Assembly: GCA_012519365.1 (NCBI GenBank)
Contig: JAAYQH010000454.1
Span: 1 to 14,872 of the forward strand
Direction: 5' to 3'
DNA: 14,872 bases
Origin: Planctomycetota bacterium
Lineage (GTDB): Bacteria > Planctomycetota > Phycisphaerae > Sedimentisphaerales > Anaerohalosphaeraceae
Position numbers and translations under genes: made by a program. Positions 1 to 6,687 of the stretch are shown here, one piece after another (positions within the stretch are counted from its first letter, which is position 1; every line of letters begins with the position of its first letter). The notes beneath the pieces were generated by a model. It was not told the origin of the DNA and searched no databases. It saw only the letters and a program-made list of their open reading frames with translations.

Positions 1-371
1 CCGGCTCGCAGATTGACATCGAGGAAGACGGCACCGTCTCGATCAGTTGCGTCGGCGGCAATGGACATCTCAAAGCCCGCGATATCATCGAAGCCATGAC
101 CACGCCGCCGAAGGTCGGTCGCATTTATCACGACGCCAAAGTCGTCTCGATCAAAGAGTTCGGCGCGTTTGTGGAAATCTCTCCCGGTGTTGAAGGGCTG
201 TGCCATATCAGCGAGTTGAGCGACGGCTATGTCAAAAACGCCGAAGAAGTCTGCAAAGTCGGCGACTTGATTGATGTCAAATTGCTCTCGATTGATGAAC
301 AGGGGCGCTTCAAGCTCAGCCGAAAAGCGGCACTGGCCGAACTGAAAAAAAGCGACAAAAAAAGTAAATAG
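1..371 (+). CDS. pnp: Polyribonucleotide nucleotidyltransferase (PNPase), C-terminal end, 5' truncated by window
   Basis: The reading frame is open from base 3 and ends at TAG 369-371, giving 122 residues. PNPase degrades RNA 3' to 5' by phosphorolysis and is a core component of bacterial RNA decay in the cytoplasm. The visible part holds the end of the KH domain (IDIEEDGTVSI..., then KARDIIEAMT) followed by the S1 RNA-binding domain (GRIYHDAKVVSIKEFGAFVEI, then GVEGLCHISELS and VGDLIDVKLLSID) and a short Lys-rich tail. This KH-S1 order with these motifs is diagnostic of PNPase. The catalytic RNase PH domains lie upstream, outside the window. The ATG at 96 is internal to the S1 linker and is not the start. 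A perfect GC-rich hairpin follows 12 bases after the stop. Confidence 0.95.
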   Translation, partial: GSQIDIEEDGTVSISCVGGNGHLKARDIIEAMTTPPKVGRIYHDAKVVSIKEFGAFVEISPGVEGLCHISELSDGYVKNAEEVCKVGDLIDVKLLSIDEQGRFKLSRKAALAELKKSDKKSK

Positions 372-382
372 CGTTTTTCGTC

Positions 383-409
383 CTGCGCCCGACAGCCTGT
401 CGGGCGCAG
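383..409 (+). terminator. GC-rich hairpin after pnp, probable transcription terminator without U-tract
   Basis: Perfect 12-base arms, CTGCGCCCGACA (383-394) and TGTCGGGCGCAG (398-409), enclose a 3-base loop. It lies 12 bases after the pnp stop codon. No T-run follows on the + strand, so it is either a weak or non-canonical terminator or a 3'-end stabilising stem that blocks exonucleases. The stem is seen directly; its function is inferred. Confidence 0.55.
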
Positions 410-427
410 CAAGGGATGGTCTTTGTG

Positions 428-484
428 GCGAAGTGAGTTGTTTCGCTGACCTCGATAGGACGTTTCACCCCGCAGCAGGAAACG
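428..484 (+). promoter_or_regulatory. Two small stem-loops in the leader of the cold-shock gene
   Basis: Within the 157-base space between pnp and the cold-shock gene there are two short inverted repeats: GCGAA (428-432) with TTCGC (442-446), and CGTTTC (461-466) with GAAACG (479-484). Cold-shock mRNAs often carry structured leaders that control translation with temperature, so a similar role is possible. Arms of 5-6 bases can occur by chance and no promoter was recognised with confidence. Confidence 0.2.
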
Positions 485-517
485 ATTCGGGATAAAAGAG
501 AAACTTGCTTCGAGCAT

Positions 518-521
518 GGAG
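518..521 (+). promoter_or_regulatory. Ribosome binding site GGAG for the cold-shock gene
   Basis: GGAG lies 7 bases before the ATG at 529. It decides the start in favour of MIKGTVKWF over an upstream in-frame TTG at 505 that would add eight residues with no family support. Confidence 0.6.
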
Positions 522-528
522 ACTGCCA

Positions 529-786
529 ATGATCAAAGGAACGGTGAAGTGGTTTGACCCGAAGAAAGGGTTTGGTTTTGTCGTCAGTGAATCAGGTGAA
601 GATGTCTTTGTCCATTACAGCAATATCGAGGCGACCGGATTTCGTTGTTTGCGCAGCGGGCAGGTCGTCGAGTATCAACCGATCCAAACCCACCAGGGTT
701 TGAAGGCCCAAACCGTTCGCTTTCTTCGGGGGCCCGACTTCGATGGGCCCAAGGTATTGGAACCTCAAACCGCTCCGCCTTATTGA
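529..786 (+). CDS. Cold-shock domain protein (CspA-like)
   Basis: An 85-residue single cold-shock domain protein. CSD proteins bind single-stranded RNA and DNA and act as RNA chaperones in the cytoplasm. The protein starts GTVKWFDPKKGFGFV, carries the RNP1 motif (KGFGFV, residues 13-18) and the RNP2 motif (VFVHY, about residues 26-30), and ends the fold with KAQTVRFL. The family is usually 65-75 residues; this one has a further Pro-rich tail of about 16 residues (GPDFDGPKVLEPQTAPPY). The start at 529 is fixed by GGAG 7 bases upstream and by the family N-terminus. The next gene, a sigma-54 activator, begins 29 bases after the stop, so the two are probably co-transcribed. Confidence 0.93.
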   Translation: MIKGTVKWFDPKKGFGFVVSESGEDVFVHYSNIEATGFRCLRSGQVVEYQPIQTHQGLKAQTVRFLRGPDFDGPKVLEPQTAPPY

Positions 787-815
787 CAGTTTGCGGTACC
801 CTTTTTTTCTGTAAA

Positions 816-2171
816 ATGAAACAAAATACGACAATTATTCTTGCGGCACCCCAGAGAAAACAAGTCGAACCAATCGAGTCTGTTTTTTCCGCTCAGGGAT
901 TTAAGACAATATATACAAATCAGCCTCAGAACGTGACCTCGCTTTTTGATTCGGCATCGGTCGCGGCGGTGTTTTGTGCGTTTTCTTTTCAACGTTACGG
1001 TGACGGACTGGAGGTGTTGACGGAAGTGCGTCGGCTAAACCCGGCCGTGGCGGTGATTATGCTGGCCGATGAGCCGGACTTGACGGCCTGCAAGCGGTCG
1101 CTGAAGTTGGGGGCCTATGACTTTTTCGTGATGCCCCCCAGCCCCAGCGACGTGGAGCGTTTAGCCGCCGAACTGCGACCCCTCGGTCCGCCCAAAGGCA
1201 TTGACGATTTTATCTTCCCCGGTGTCATCAGCCGCAGCCCGGCCATGCAGGGGGTCTATCGTATTCTCCGCCGTGTCGCGCCGACCGATCTGACCGTCTT
1301 GATTGAGGGCGAATCCGGCACCGGCAAGGAACTGACCGCCCGTGCGCTGCATGCCAACTCCAAACGTGCCGACAAGCCCTTTTATCCGATTAACTGTGCC
1401 GGGCTTGCCGAAAGTCTGCTGGAAAGCGAACTCTTCGGACATGTCAAAGGCGCCTTTACCGGCGCAACGGCAGATCGCAAGGGTTTGTTTCAGATGGCCG
1501 ACAAAGGCACGCTCTTTCTGGATGAAATCGGCGACATGCCCAGCCTGATGCAGGCCAAGCTGCTGCGGGTGCTTGAAGATGGGCTTGTGTTGCCGGTCGG
1601 CGGTTCGACGCCGGTGAAAGTGGACGTGCGGGTCATCAGTGCGACCAATCACGATCTGGCCAAACAAGTCGAAGAAAAACGGTTCCGTCAGGATTTGTAT
1701 TTTCGCATCAAAGGCGTCAGCATTACCCTGCCGCCGCTTCGCAATCGAACTCAGGATATCCCCGAGTTATTCGGCTATTTCCTCAAAGAAGCCTGCAAAG
1801 AACTCGGCAGAAATATCCATTTGATTACTGAGCCGGCAATGCGAGCGCTGATGAGTTATTCCTGGCCGGGCAACATCCGCCAGTTGCGCCATGTGGTGCG
1901 GACGACGGTGGCGCTGTGTGATCGCGATACGATTGATCTGCGTGACCTGCCGCCGGAAATCGCCCGTGTCAAGCAACTCGAAGCGCCGCAGTCGGCCAGC
2001 CATTTGTTTGCCGCCGGCGAAGAACTTGCCGGTCTGCCCCTGGAAGAGGTCGAACGCGAGCATATTCGGCGCACCCTCGAACTGACCGGCCAGAATCGTG
2101 CCGAAGCGGCCAAACTGCTCAAAATAGGCGAACGCACCCTCTACCGAAAAATTAAAGAATACAATTTGTAA
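816..2171 (+). CDS. Sigma-54-dependent transcriptional activator, NtrC family, with degenerate receiver domain
   Basis: A 451-residue enhancer-binding protein. It should bind DNA upstream of sigma-54 promoters and use ATP to open the polymerase complex. The order is: receiver-like domain (about 5-120), AAA+ domain (about 132-370) with Walker A GESGTGKE (165-172), the sigma-54-contacting GAFTGA loop (212-217), Walker B LFLDE ending D236-E237 and the arginine-finger stretch FRQDLYFRI, then a Fis-type helix-turn-helix at the C-terminus ([20 protein letters not shown]). The receiver fold lacks the acidic pair after strand 1 (IILAAPQ), the phospho-acceptor Asp (VFCAFSF near residues 53-58), the Thr after strand 4 (IMLADE) and the Lys after strand 5 (FFVMPP, M106). 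Normal phospho-control is therefore unlikely. The ATG at 816 is chosen because the fold begins there; the frame runs open back to 645 but overlaps the cold-shock gene. No clear Shine-Dalgarno site is seen. Confidence 0.92.
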   Translation: MKQNTTIILAAPQRKQVEPIESVFSAQGFKTIYTNQPQNVTSLFDSASVAAVFCAFSFQRYGDGLEVLTEVRRLNPAVAVIMLADEPDLTACKRSLKLGAYDFFVMPPSPSDVERLAAELRPLGPPKGIDDFIFPGVISRSPAMQGVYRILRRVAPTDLTVLIEGESGTGKELTARALHANSKRADKPFYPINCAGLAESLLESELFGHVKGAFTGATADRKGLFQMADKGTLFLDEIGDMPSLMQAKLLRVLEDGLVLPVGGSTPVKVDVRVISATNHDLAKQVEEKRFRQDLYFRIKGVSITLPPLRNRTQDIPELFGYFLKEACKELGRNIHLITEPAMRALMSYSWPGNIRQLRHVVRTTVALCDRDTIDLRDLPPEIARVKQLEAPQSASHLFAAGEELAGLPLEEVEREHIRRTLELTGQNRAEAAKLLKIGERTLYRKIKEYNL

Positions 2172-2194
2172 AGGTAAAGGATAAAAGACAAAAC

Positions 2195-2224
2195 TTCAGT
2201 CAGAAGTCAATGGTGAATTACAAT
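2195..2224 (+). promoter_or_regulatory. Possible sigma-70-type promoter before the release-factor-like gene
   Basis: TTCAGT (2195-2200) and TACAAT (2219-2224) are 18 bases apart in the 79-base gap before the gene at 2251. The -10 is fair and the -35 poor. Spacing and A+T richness support it only weakly. Confidence 0.25.
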
Positions 2225-2250
2225 CATGTCAGCGATGTAAGGCATGAGAC

Positions 2251-2595
2251 ATGATCAACTTTGGTGTTACAGAGCATAAAAGACAGGAACTTGAGCAACG
2301 GATGCAGAAGTGTGGTCTGCTGGAGAAGGATCTAGAGGAGAAATTTGTCTGTAGTCAAGGTGCAGGTGGGCAAAAAGTCAATAAAACTTCGACTTGTGTT
2401 CAGTTAAAACACATCCCTACAGGTTTATCAGTGAAGGTTCAGAAGAGCCGTAGTCAGGGACTCAATCGCTTTTATGCAAGAAGGCAGTTGTGTGAGTTGT
2501 TTGAGGATAAGCAGTTGGGTAAAGACAGTCCTGAGGCTAAAAGGATTGAGAAAATCAGGAAGCAGAAGGATCGAAGAAAGAGAAGGCAGAAGTGA
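2251..2595 (+). CDS. Peptide chain release factor-like protein (GGQ domain, MTRFR/ArfB-like ribosome rescue)
   Basis: A 114-residue protein with only the catalytic domain of class-I release factors. The GGQ motif that triggers peptidyl-tRNA hydrolysis is in GAGGQKVNKTSTCV (37-50), followed by LKHIPTGLSVKVQKSRSQGLN, as in RF1/RF2 domain 3. The stop-codon-reading domains are absent. The C-terminus (about 93-114) is almost all Lys, Arg and Gln, which in ArfB inserts into the empty mRNA channel of stalled ribosomes. Short length, the KTS(T/N)CV.LKHIP(T/S)G pattern and the basic tail fit the MTRFR/C12orf65-type group or ArfB relatives, so release of stalled ribosomes is the likely role. G+C is about 45% by my count over 2281-2520, against about 54% in part of the upstream gene, suggesting recent acquisition. 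A weak AAGG (2239-2242) precedes the ATG by 8 bases. Confidence 0.85.
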   Translation: MINFGVTEHKRQELEQRMQKCGLLEKDLEEKFVCSQGAGGQKVNKTSTCVQLKHIPTGLSVKVQKSRSQGLNRFYARRQLCELFEDKQLGKDSPEAKRIEKIRKQKDRRKRRQK

Positions 2596-2649
2596 CTTTT
2601 TTAGAGTTACTAACCAGAGCATATACGGGTTAAAATCGTATGCACTTTT

Positions 2650-3335
2650 ATGAAAACACACAATGGCAGAACGCTTTCTCCAAAAGCGCAGCAGGAACTG
2701 CGGTATCGTGTTGTTCATGCGATTCACGAACAGCAAATGTCTCAGACCGACGCCTGTCGTATTTTTGGTGTGGGGCGCACATCGGTACAAATTGGCTCAA
2801 GGCGCATCAAAAAGGGGGCGATGCGGCCTTGAAGGCACACAAACGCGGCCCCAAGCATCAATCTCGTCTGGCCGGTCATCAAGCCGCAACCGTTGTTCGT
2901 TTGATTACCGACCGATGTCCCGATCAACTGAAACTTCCCTTTGCCCTGTGGACGCGCGATGCCGTCCGTCAATGGATCGAAAAACGCTACGGTATTTCGG
3001 TTTCGGTCTGGACGGTCGGCCGGTATTTGCAACAGTGGGGATTTACGCCGCAGAAACCATTGCGTCGCGCCTACGAGCAAGACCCGCAAGCCGTCCAGCG
3101 TTGGCTGGAACACGACTACCCTGCAATTCGCCGGCAGGCCCGCACAGAACGTGCTCAAATCCATTGGGGCGACGAAATGGGAATGCGTTCGGACCCTCAG
3201 GCCGGACGCAGTTATGGTCTCAAGGGACATACACCAGTCATTCCCGGAACCGGTCAGCGGTTTGGCTGCCATATGATCTCGACGGTCACCAACCGAGGTC
3301 ATTTGGCCTTTAGGGTCTTCAAGGCCGAAAAGAGA
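2650..3335 (+). pseudogene. IS630-type transposase remnant, frameshifted and 3' truncated
   Basis: The first part reads from ATG 2650 (MKTHNGRTLSPKAQQELRYR..., with the helix-turn-helix MSQTDACRIFGVGRTSV) up to about 2790. The sequence then continues in the -1 frame with NWLKAHQKGGDAALKAHKRGP, LPFALWTRDAVRQWI, the YLQQWGFTPQKPLRRAYEQD block, IHWGDEMGMRSD (first catalytic Asp), and ISTVTNRGHLAFRVFKAE, where similarity stops near 3330. The switch at CAAAT (2788-2792) fits the loss of one A, restoring SVQNWLK. The second Asp and the Glu of the DDE triad are missing, so the enzyme is dead. A single open frame from 2640 to 3620 covers this stretch but is a chimera: its first 50 codons are out of frame and its last 95 are antisense to the permease gene. 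The right end of the element is lost; no terminal inverted repeats could be paired. Confidence 0.85.
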
Positions 3336-3341
3336 TGTATC

Positions 3342-4349
3342 TTATCCGACTTGGCGTTTTTGGAAGCACGCAATGGACAAGGCCAGGATGCCAGCGGTGT
3401 AAAGGGCGGTATAGCTCAGTGCGATCAAAAGATAGCTTGCCGGAACGTGGCTGGTTTCATAAATGGCATCGCTGACCCAGTATATCTGCAAATTGGGAAC
3501 CAGCACCGTACCGATGCGGGCCAAGATAATGCCGATTTGGTCAAGCAGGTCATAGCCCGGCGTCGTCAGGCTGCGAGCGGCAAATCGCCCAAATACCCAG
3601 TCGCTGATCAGTCCCAGTAGAAATACCCCGACCACACAGGTCAAGGTGACAATCACATTAAATCGTGTTGAAAAAAGAATCGACAAGGCCACGAGGGTGA
3701 TCAAGGCCATCAACAGCAAGAGCGAAGCATAAATATCGAAGGATTGGAATTCATTTCCGGCAGGGTTTATTTTCCATTCTTTATCAACAACTGCCAGAAA
3801 AAACACCCCTAACCCTAAGGTAATTGCAATGAGTGTGATTCCAGTCGCCGAAAAATGCCAATCGTAAGCATAGTTCAGAAAAGCGGTTAAGATGATTGTC
3901 AGAAAAATTGCGGTTCCCCCGGCCGCAATAACGGTCCAGTCGATTTCATCGGATGCGCGCTCAAGCACGCCGTGGCGAACTGCCATCAGATAGGCCAATG
4001 TGCAAATCAGATGGGCCAGGCCGACCGCGCCGGTCAGGCCGATAAACTTGCCAACTACAAACACGGGTCGGCTGATGGGCTTGGATAAGACCGTGGTGAT
4101 GGTACCGCTTTCGATTTCCTCGGTGATGGCACTGGTGGCCGAAAAAACAGCGATGAACAAACCGGCCAAAAAAAGCGTAGAAAGGCCTAATTCGCGAAGG
4201 AGTTTGATGTCTTCGTCAAGCGTGTACATGCTGATGGTCGGGGCCAGCACCATCAAGACCAACGCAGAGACGATAATGATCGCGTAAACCGGTTGCCGCA
4301 ACGTTTCAATAAAGGTATTTTTGGCAATGATGAGCAGTCGATTGAGCAC
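3342..4349 (-). CDS. ABC-2 type transporter permease
   Basis: A 335-residue integral membrane protein with about eight hydrophobic segments (near 21-40, 57-75, 103-124, 139-161, 168-187, 208-228, 231-253 and 305-328). The cytoplasmic motif EEIESGTITTVLSKPISR (77-94) followed by VGKFIG is the hallmark of the ABC-2 permeases of NatB/NosY style, which form the membrane channel of exporters. It carries no nucleotide-binding domain. It starts with GTG at 4349-4347, preceded at 6 bases by AAGGA, and ends in TAA right beside the transposase remnant. No ATPase gene lies next to it on this strand; the ATPase at 10999-12264 is the nearest candidate partner. The substrate is unknown. It is transcribed divergently from the SPFH block out of a shared 172-base region. 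Confidence 0.88.
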   Translation of the reverse strand: MLNRLLIIAKNTFIETLRQPVYAIIIVSALVLMVLAPTISMYTLDEDIKLLRELGLSTLFLAGLFIAVFSATSAITEEIESGTITTVLSKPISRPVFVVGKFIGLTGAVGLAHLICTLAYLMAVRHGVLERASDEIDWTVIAAGGTAIFLTIILTAFLNYAYDWHFSATGITLIAITLGLGVFFLAVVDKEWKINPAGNEFQSFDIYASLLLLMALITLVALSILFSTRFNVIVTLTCVVGVFLLGLISDWVFGRFAARSLTTPGYDLLDQIGIILARIGTVLVPNLQIYWVSDAIYETSHVPASYLLIALSYTALYTAGILALSIACFQKRQVG

Positions 4350-4355
4350 GGTATA

Positions 4356-4360
4356 TCCTT
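4356..4360 (-). promoter_or_regulatory. Ribosome binding site AAGGA deciding the GTG start of the permease
   Basis: On the - strand AAGGA sits 6 bases before GTG (4349-4347). No ATG fits as well, so the GTG start is preferred. Confidence 0.6.
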
Positions 4361-4397
4361 AAACAATGTTATGTCTATGTACACGGCATTTTGTGAG

Positions 4398-4411
4398 ATT
4401 TTACGTAAAAT
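4398..4411. promoter_or_regulatory. Perfect 14-base palindrome, possible operator between divergent genes
   Basis: ATTTTACGTAAAAT is its own reverse complement. It overlaps the -10 of the predicted leftward promoter and lies 23 bases before the -35 of the rightward one, a typical place for a dimeric repressor to control one or both. No regulator gene lies beside it. Confidence 0.35.
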
Positions 4412-4425
4412 ACCGATTTTGTAAA
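4398..4425 (-). promoter_or_regulatory. Predicted promoter of the ABC-2 permease gene
   Basis: Read on the - strand: -35 TTTACA (4425-4420), 16-base spacer, -10 TAAAAT (4403-4398), about 50 bases before the GTG start. The -10 is half of the 14-base palindrome at 4398-4411. Confidence 0.45.
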
Positions 4426-4433
4426 GCGGCGGC

Positions 4434-4461
4434 TTGCATTTTATCGCATATTGCGTATAGT
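4434..4461 (+). promoter_or_regulatory. Predicted promoter of the SPFH gene block
   Basis: -35 TTGCAT (4434-4439), 16-base spacer, -10 TATAGT (4456-4461), about 60 bases before the ATG at 4522. Both boxes are close to the sigma-70 consensus. The remaining leader is A-rich and leads to GGGA (4510-4513), 8 bases before the start. Confidence 0.5.
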
Positions 4462-4521
4462 TTCCTTTCTTACATAACAAAACAAAGCCGAATAAGTTCA
4501 CAAAAAATTGGGAAATAGGTT

Positions 4522-6588
4522 ATGACAGGATCCTCGAAAAAGGCCGAAGCGGTCTCGTTGATAGCATTACTTATTAGCTTTGTCTTTTTTGTTGGTACGT
4601 TTTTGCTCGGCGTGTTTCAGGAGATGCTGGGCATTTATCTGTTTTCCTGGCTGATGCTGGCTTCGGTGATGGTATGGCTGGTGCTGCTAATCCAGTTCAG
4701 GCATCGCACCCGCGCCGAGCAGGAAAAACTGGACTTGGCCCAACTGGCCAAGACCGACCGTCAAAAGACAATTTTTTCGGCCGGAGGCGACCGGATGGCA
4801 TTGATGGCGGTTGCCCAAAAACGTCTGGAGACACTGGAAAAATGGTTCATTCCCATTGCCGGCGTGGTGATTGCCCTGTATGAGATCCTGCTGGGCTATT
4901 TCCTTTATCAAAATAAAGTATTCGGCGTGGTAGAGTGGACCGCCGTCAATCCGCTGCTGGGGGCAGTTTTGATGGTGGTTGTGGCGTTTCTGCTGTTTCT
5001 GTTCAGTCGTTTTGCATCGGGCATGAGCAGACAGGAGTGCTGGAAACCGCTTCGTGCGGGCGGCAGTTATCTGCTGGCCGGGGCAGTTATGGGTTTTTTA
5101 CTGGCGGTTGGACTGGCATTGTCTCAGTTTAAATACGGGGTTTTTCTTCGAATTGTCGAGATCCTCATTCCTGGTCTGATGATTTTGCTCGGCGTCGAAA
5201 CGATTCTGAACACAATTTTGGATATTTATCGGCCGCGTGTACCCGGCCAATACAGCCGCGCTTCTTTGGACAGTCGTTTTCTGGGGTTGTTCAGCGAGCC
5301 GGGCGGGTTTCTGCACACCATCGCTCATACCATTGATTACCAATTCGGTTTTCAGGTTTCACAGACGTGGTTTTATAAACTGTTGGAACGTGCGATTCTG
5401 CCGTTGATTTTGTTTGCGGCGTTTACGTTGTATGCGGCAAGTTCGATTGTTGTGATCGGCCCGGGACAAGCGGCGATTATCGAGCGTTTCGGGTCGCCGC
5501 AGCCGGAGCGTGGCGGGCGTATCCTCGAGGCCGGGCTGTCGTTCAAATGGCCCTGGCCAATAGAAATCGCCTATGTCTATCCCACGGATAGGATCCAGCA
5601 GATCGTGATCGGTTATGAAACGGATGAGTCCCAGGAGACAGACACTAAGCCGTTGTTGTGGGGGGAGGAACACTATCTCAAGGAGTATAACCTGCTGGCG
5701 GCCACTCAATCCCAAACCGCCGACGAAGAAGGTGTTGTCCCGGTCAGTGTGATTCGTGCCAATATTCCCATTCAGTACCGCATTCGAAATCTGCGTGAAT
5801 TTTTATACAATCACGAGACCCCCCAAAAAACGCTGGAGGCGATTTGTTATCGGGAATTGGTCCGTTTTGTCGCGTCCTCTACGGTCGAGGCGGAGGATCG
5901 AGAGCGTTTGGAGACGACGGTTGTGGGCAGGAAGAATCTGCTGGGCTCCGGTCGTCTTGAGGCCTCGCGCGAATTAACGCGGCGGATTCAACAGGCCGCC
6001 GACAACGCCGGGCTGGGTGTGGAGATTGTCTTCCTCGGTCTGCAGGGGGTCCATCCGCCGCCTCCGGTGGTGCCTGACTATCAACAGGTGATTGCGGCGG
6101 TTCAGGAACGTCAGGCCAAAGTGCTTAATGCACGGGCTGAACGAAACCGCATTTTAACGGAGTTGGCCGGTTCGATCGATAAGGTCAACGCATTGTACCA
6201 AAAAGCGCTGGCCTTTAGTCAGGCGCGGGAACGGGGAGATACCGCTTTGGCCGAAGTGTTGCGGCGTGACCTGAGGGAATCATTCACTGCCGCACGTGGC
6301 CAGGTTTTCAAGACTCTTCGCTTGGCCGAATCTGACGCGTTTTCGCGGATTCATGAGGCCAAGGGAGAAGGCTTGCGTTTTGACGGCCAGCTTAAGGCCT
6401 TTACCGCTGCTCCGGCGTTGTATCCAAGGCTGCTGCGGCTGGCAACGCTCGAAGAGGCGATGGAGAACATACGCAAATATGTGGTGGTCGCCGATCCGCA
6501 GGACGAGCAGGTCTTTGTTGTGGATCTTCAGGAACGGCTGATGCCCTCGCTGTATGATCTGGATCTGGGCCTGCAGGAAGAACAGTAG
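4522..6588 (+). CDS. HflK-like SPFH/band 7 protein with polytopic N-terminal membrane region
   Basis: A 688-residue protein. Residues 1-312 contain seven predicted membrane segments (about 10-32, 36-58, 108-130, 143-163, 181-202, 209-233, 291-312). The last leads directly into an SPFH domain (VVIGPGQAAIIERFGSP from about 310, GLSFKWPWPIEIAYVYPTDRIQ, then IRANIPIQYRI and ...TLEAICYRELVRFV). The HflK-type signature GVEIVFLGLQGVHPPPPVV precedes a helical C-terminal region rich in Ala, Arg and Glu (about 525-640). SPFH proteins form ring-shaped membrane scaffolds; E. coli HflK with HflC surrounds the protease FtsH. HflK itself has one membrane segment and about 400 residues, so the long polytopic front is unusual. 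It begins the rightward block behind a good promoter, with the HflC-like gene 99 bases downstream. FtsH is not in the window, so partner and exact role are inferred. Confidence 0.85.
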   Translation: MTGSSKKAEAVSLIALLISFVFFVGTFLLGVFQEMLGIYLFSWLMLASVMVWLVLLIQFRHRTRAEQEKLDLAQLAKTDRQKTIFSAGGDRMALMAVAQKRLETLEKWFIPIAGVVIALYEILLGYFLYQNKVFGVVEWTAVNPLLGAVLMVVVAFLLFLFSRFASGMSRQECWKPLRAGGSYLLAGAVMGFLLAVGLALSQFKYGVFLRIVEILIPGLMILLGVETILNTILDIYRPRVPGQYSRASLDSRFLGLFSEPGGFLHTIAHTIDYQFGFQVSQTWFYKLLERAILPLILFAAFTLYAASSIVVIGPGQAAIIERFGSPQPERGGRILEAGLSFKWPWPIEIAYVYPTDRIQQIVIGYETDESQETDTKPLLWGEEHYLKEYNLLAATQSQTADEEGVVPVSVIRANIPIQYRIRNLREFLYNHETPQKTLEAICYRELVRFVASSTVEAEDRERLETTVVGRKNLLGSGRLEASRELTRRIQQAADNAGLGVEIVFLGLQGVHPPPPVVPDYQQVIAAVQERQAKVLNARAERNRILTELAGSIDKVNALYQKALAFSQARERGDTALAEVLRRDLRESFTAARGQVFKTLRLAESDAFSRIHEAKGEGLRFDGQLKAFTAAPALYPRLLRLATLEEAMENIRKYVVVADPQDEQVFVVDLQERLMPSLYDLDLGLQEEQ

Positions 6589-6614
6589 CACCAGAGGACA
6601 CCAGGCGTGTCGTA

Positions 6615-6643
6615 TTCATAAAATCAGTGTTGGTCATTATGAA
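6615..6643. repeat. Short inverted repeat in the gap between the first two SPFH genes
   Basis: TTCATAA (6615-6621) and TTATGAA (6637-6643) are exact reverse complements separated by 15 bases. The 99-base gap is the longest inside the SPFH block before the P-type ATPase, so a protein site or internal promoter is possible, but arms of 7 A/T-rich bases carry little weight. Confidence 0.2.
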
Positions 6644-6687
6644 ACACGGGCAATTTGGGTTTTAGATTGAAAGTAAGGGAATAAACC

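Noticed and set aside
645..815. Upstream extension of the sigma-54 activator to an ATG at 645
   Set aside because: It would overlap nearly half of the cold-shock gene and adds residues with no receiver-domain similarity; ATG 816 starts the fold.
2788..2792. Programmed frameshifting in the transposase
   Set aside because: Some IS630 elements use it, but the site lacks a clear slippery heptamer and the gene is also truncated, so decay is the simpler reading.
2640..3620. A single 326-residue open frame across the transposase region
   Set aside because: Its first 50 codons are out of frame with the transposase N-terminus and its last 95 codons are antisense to the permease; only the middle is transposase.
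6597..6611. Hairpin GACAC/GTGTC after the first SPFH gene as a terminator
   Set aside because: Only 5-base arms with a 5-base loop and no T-run; too weak to call.
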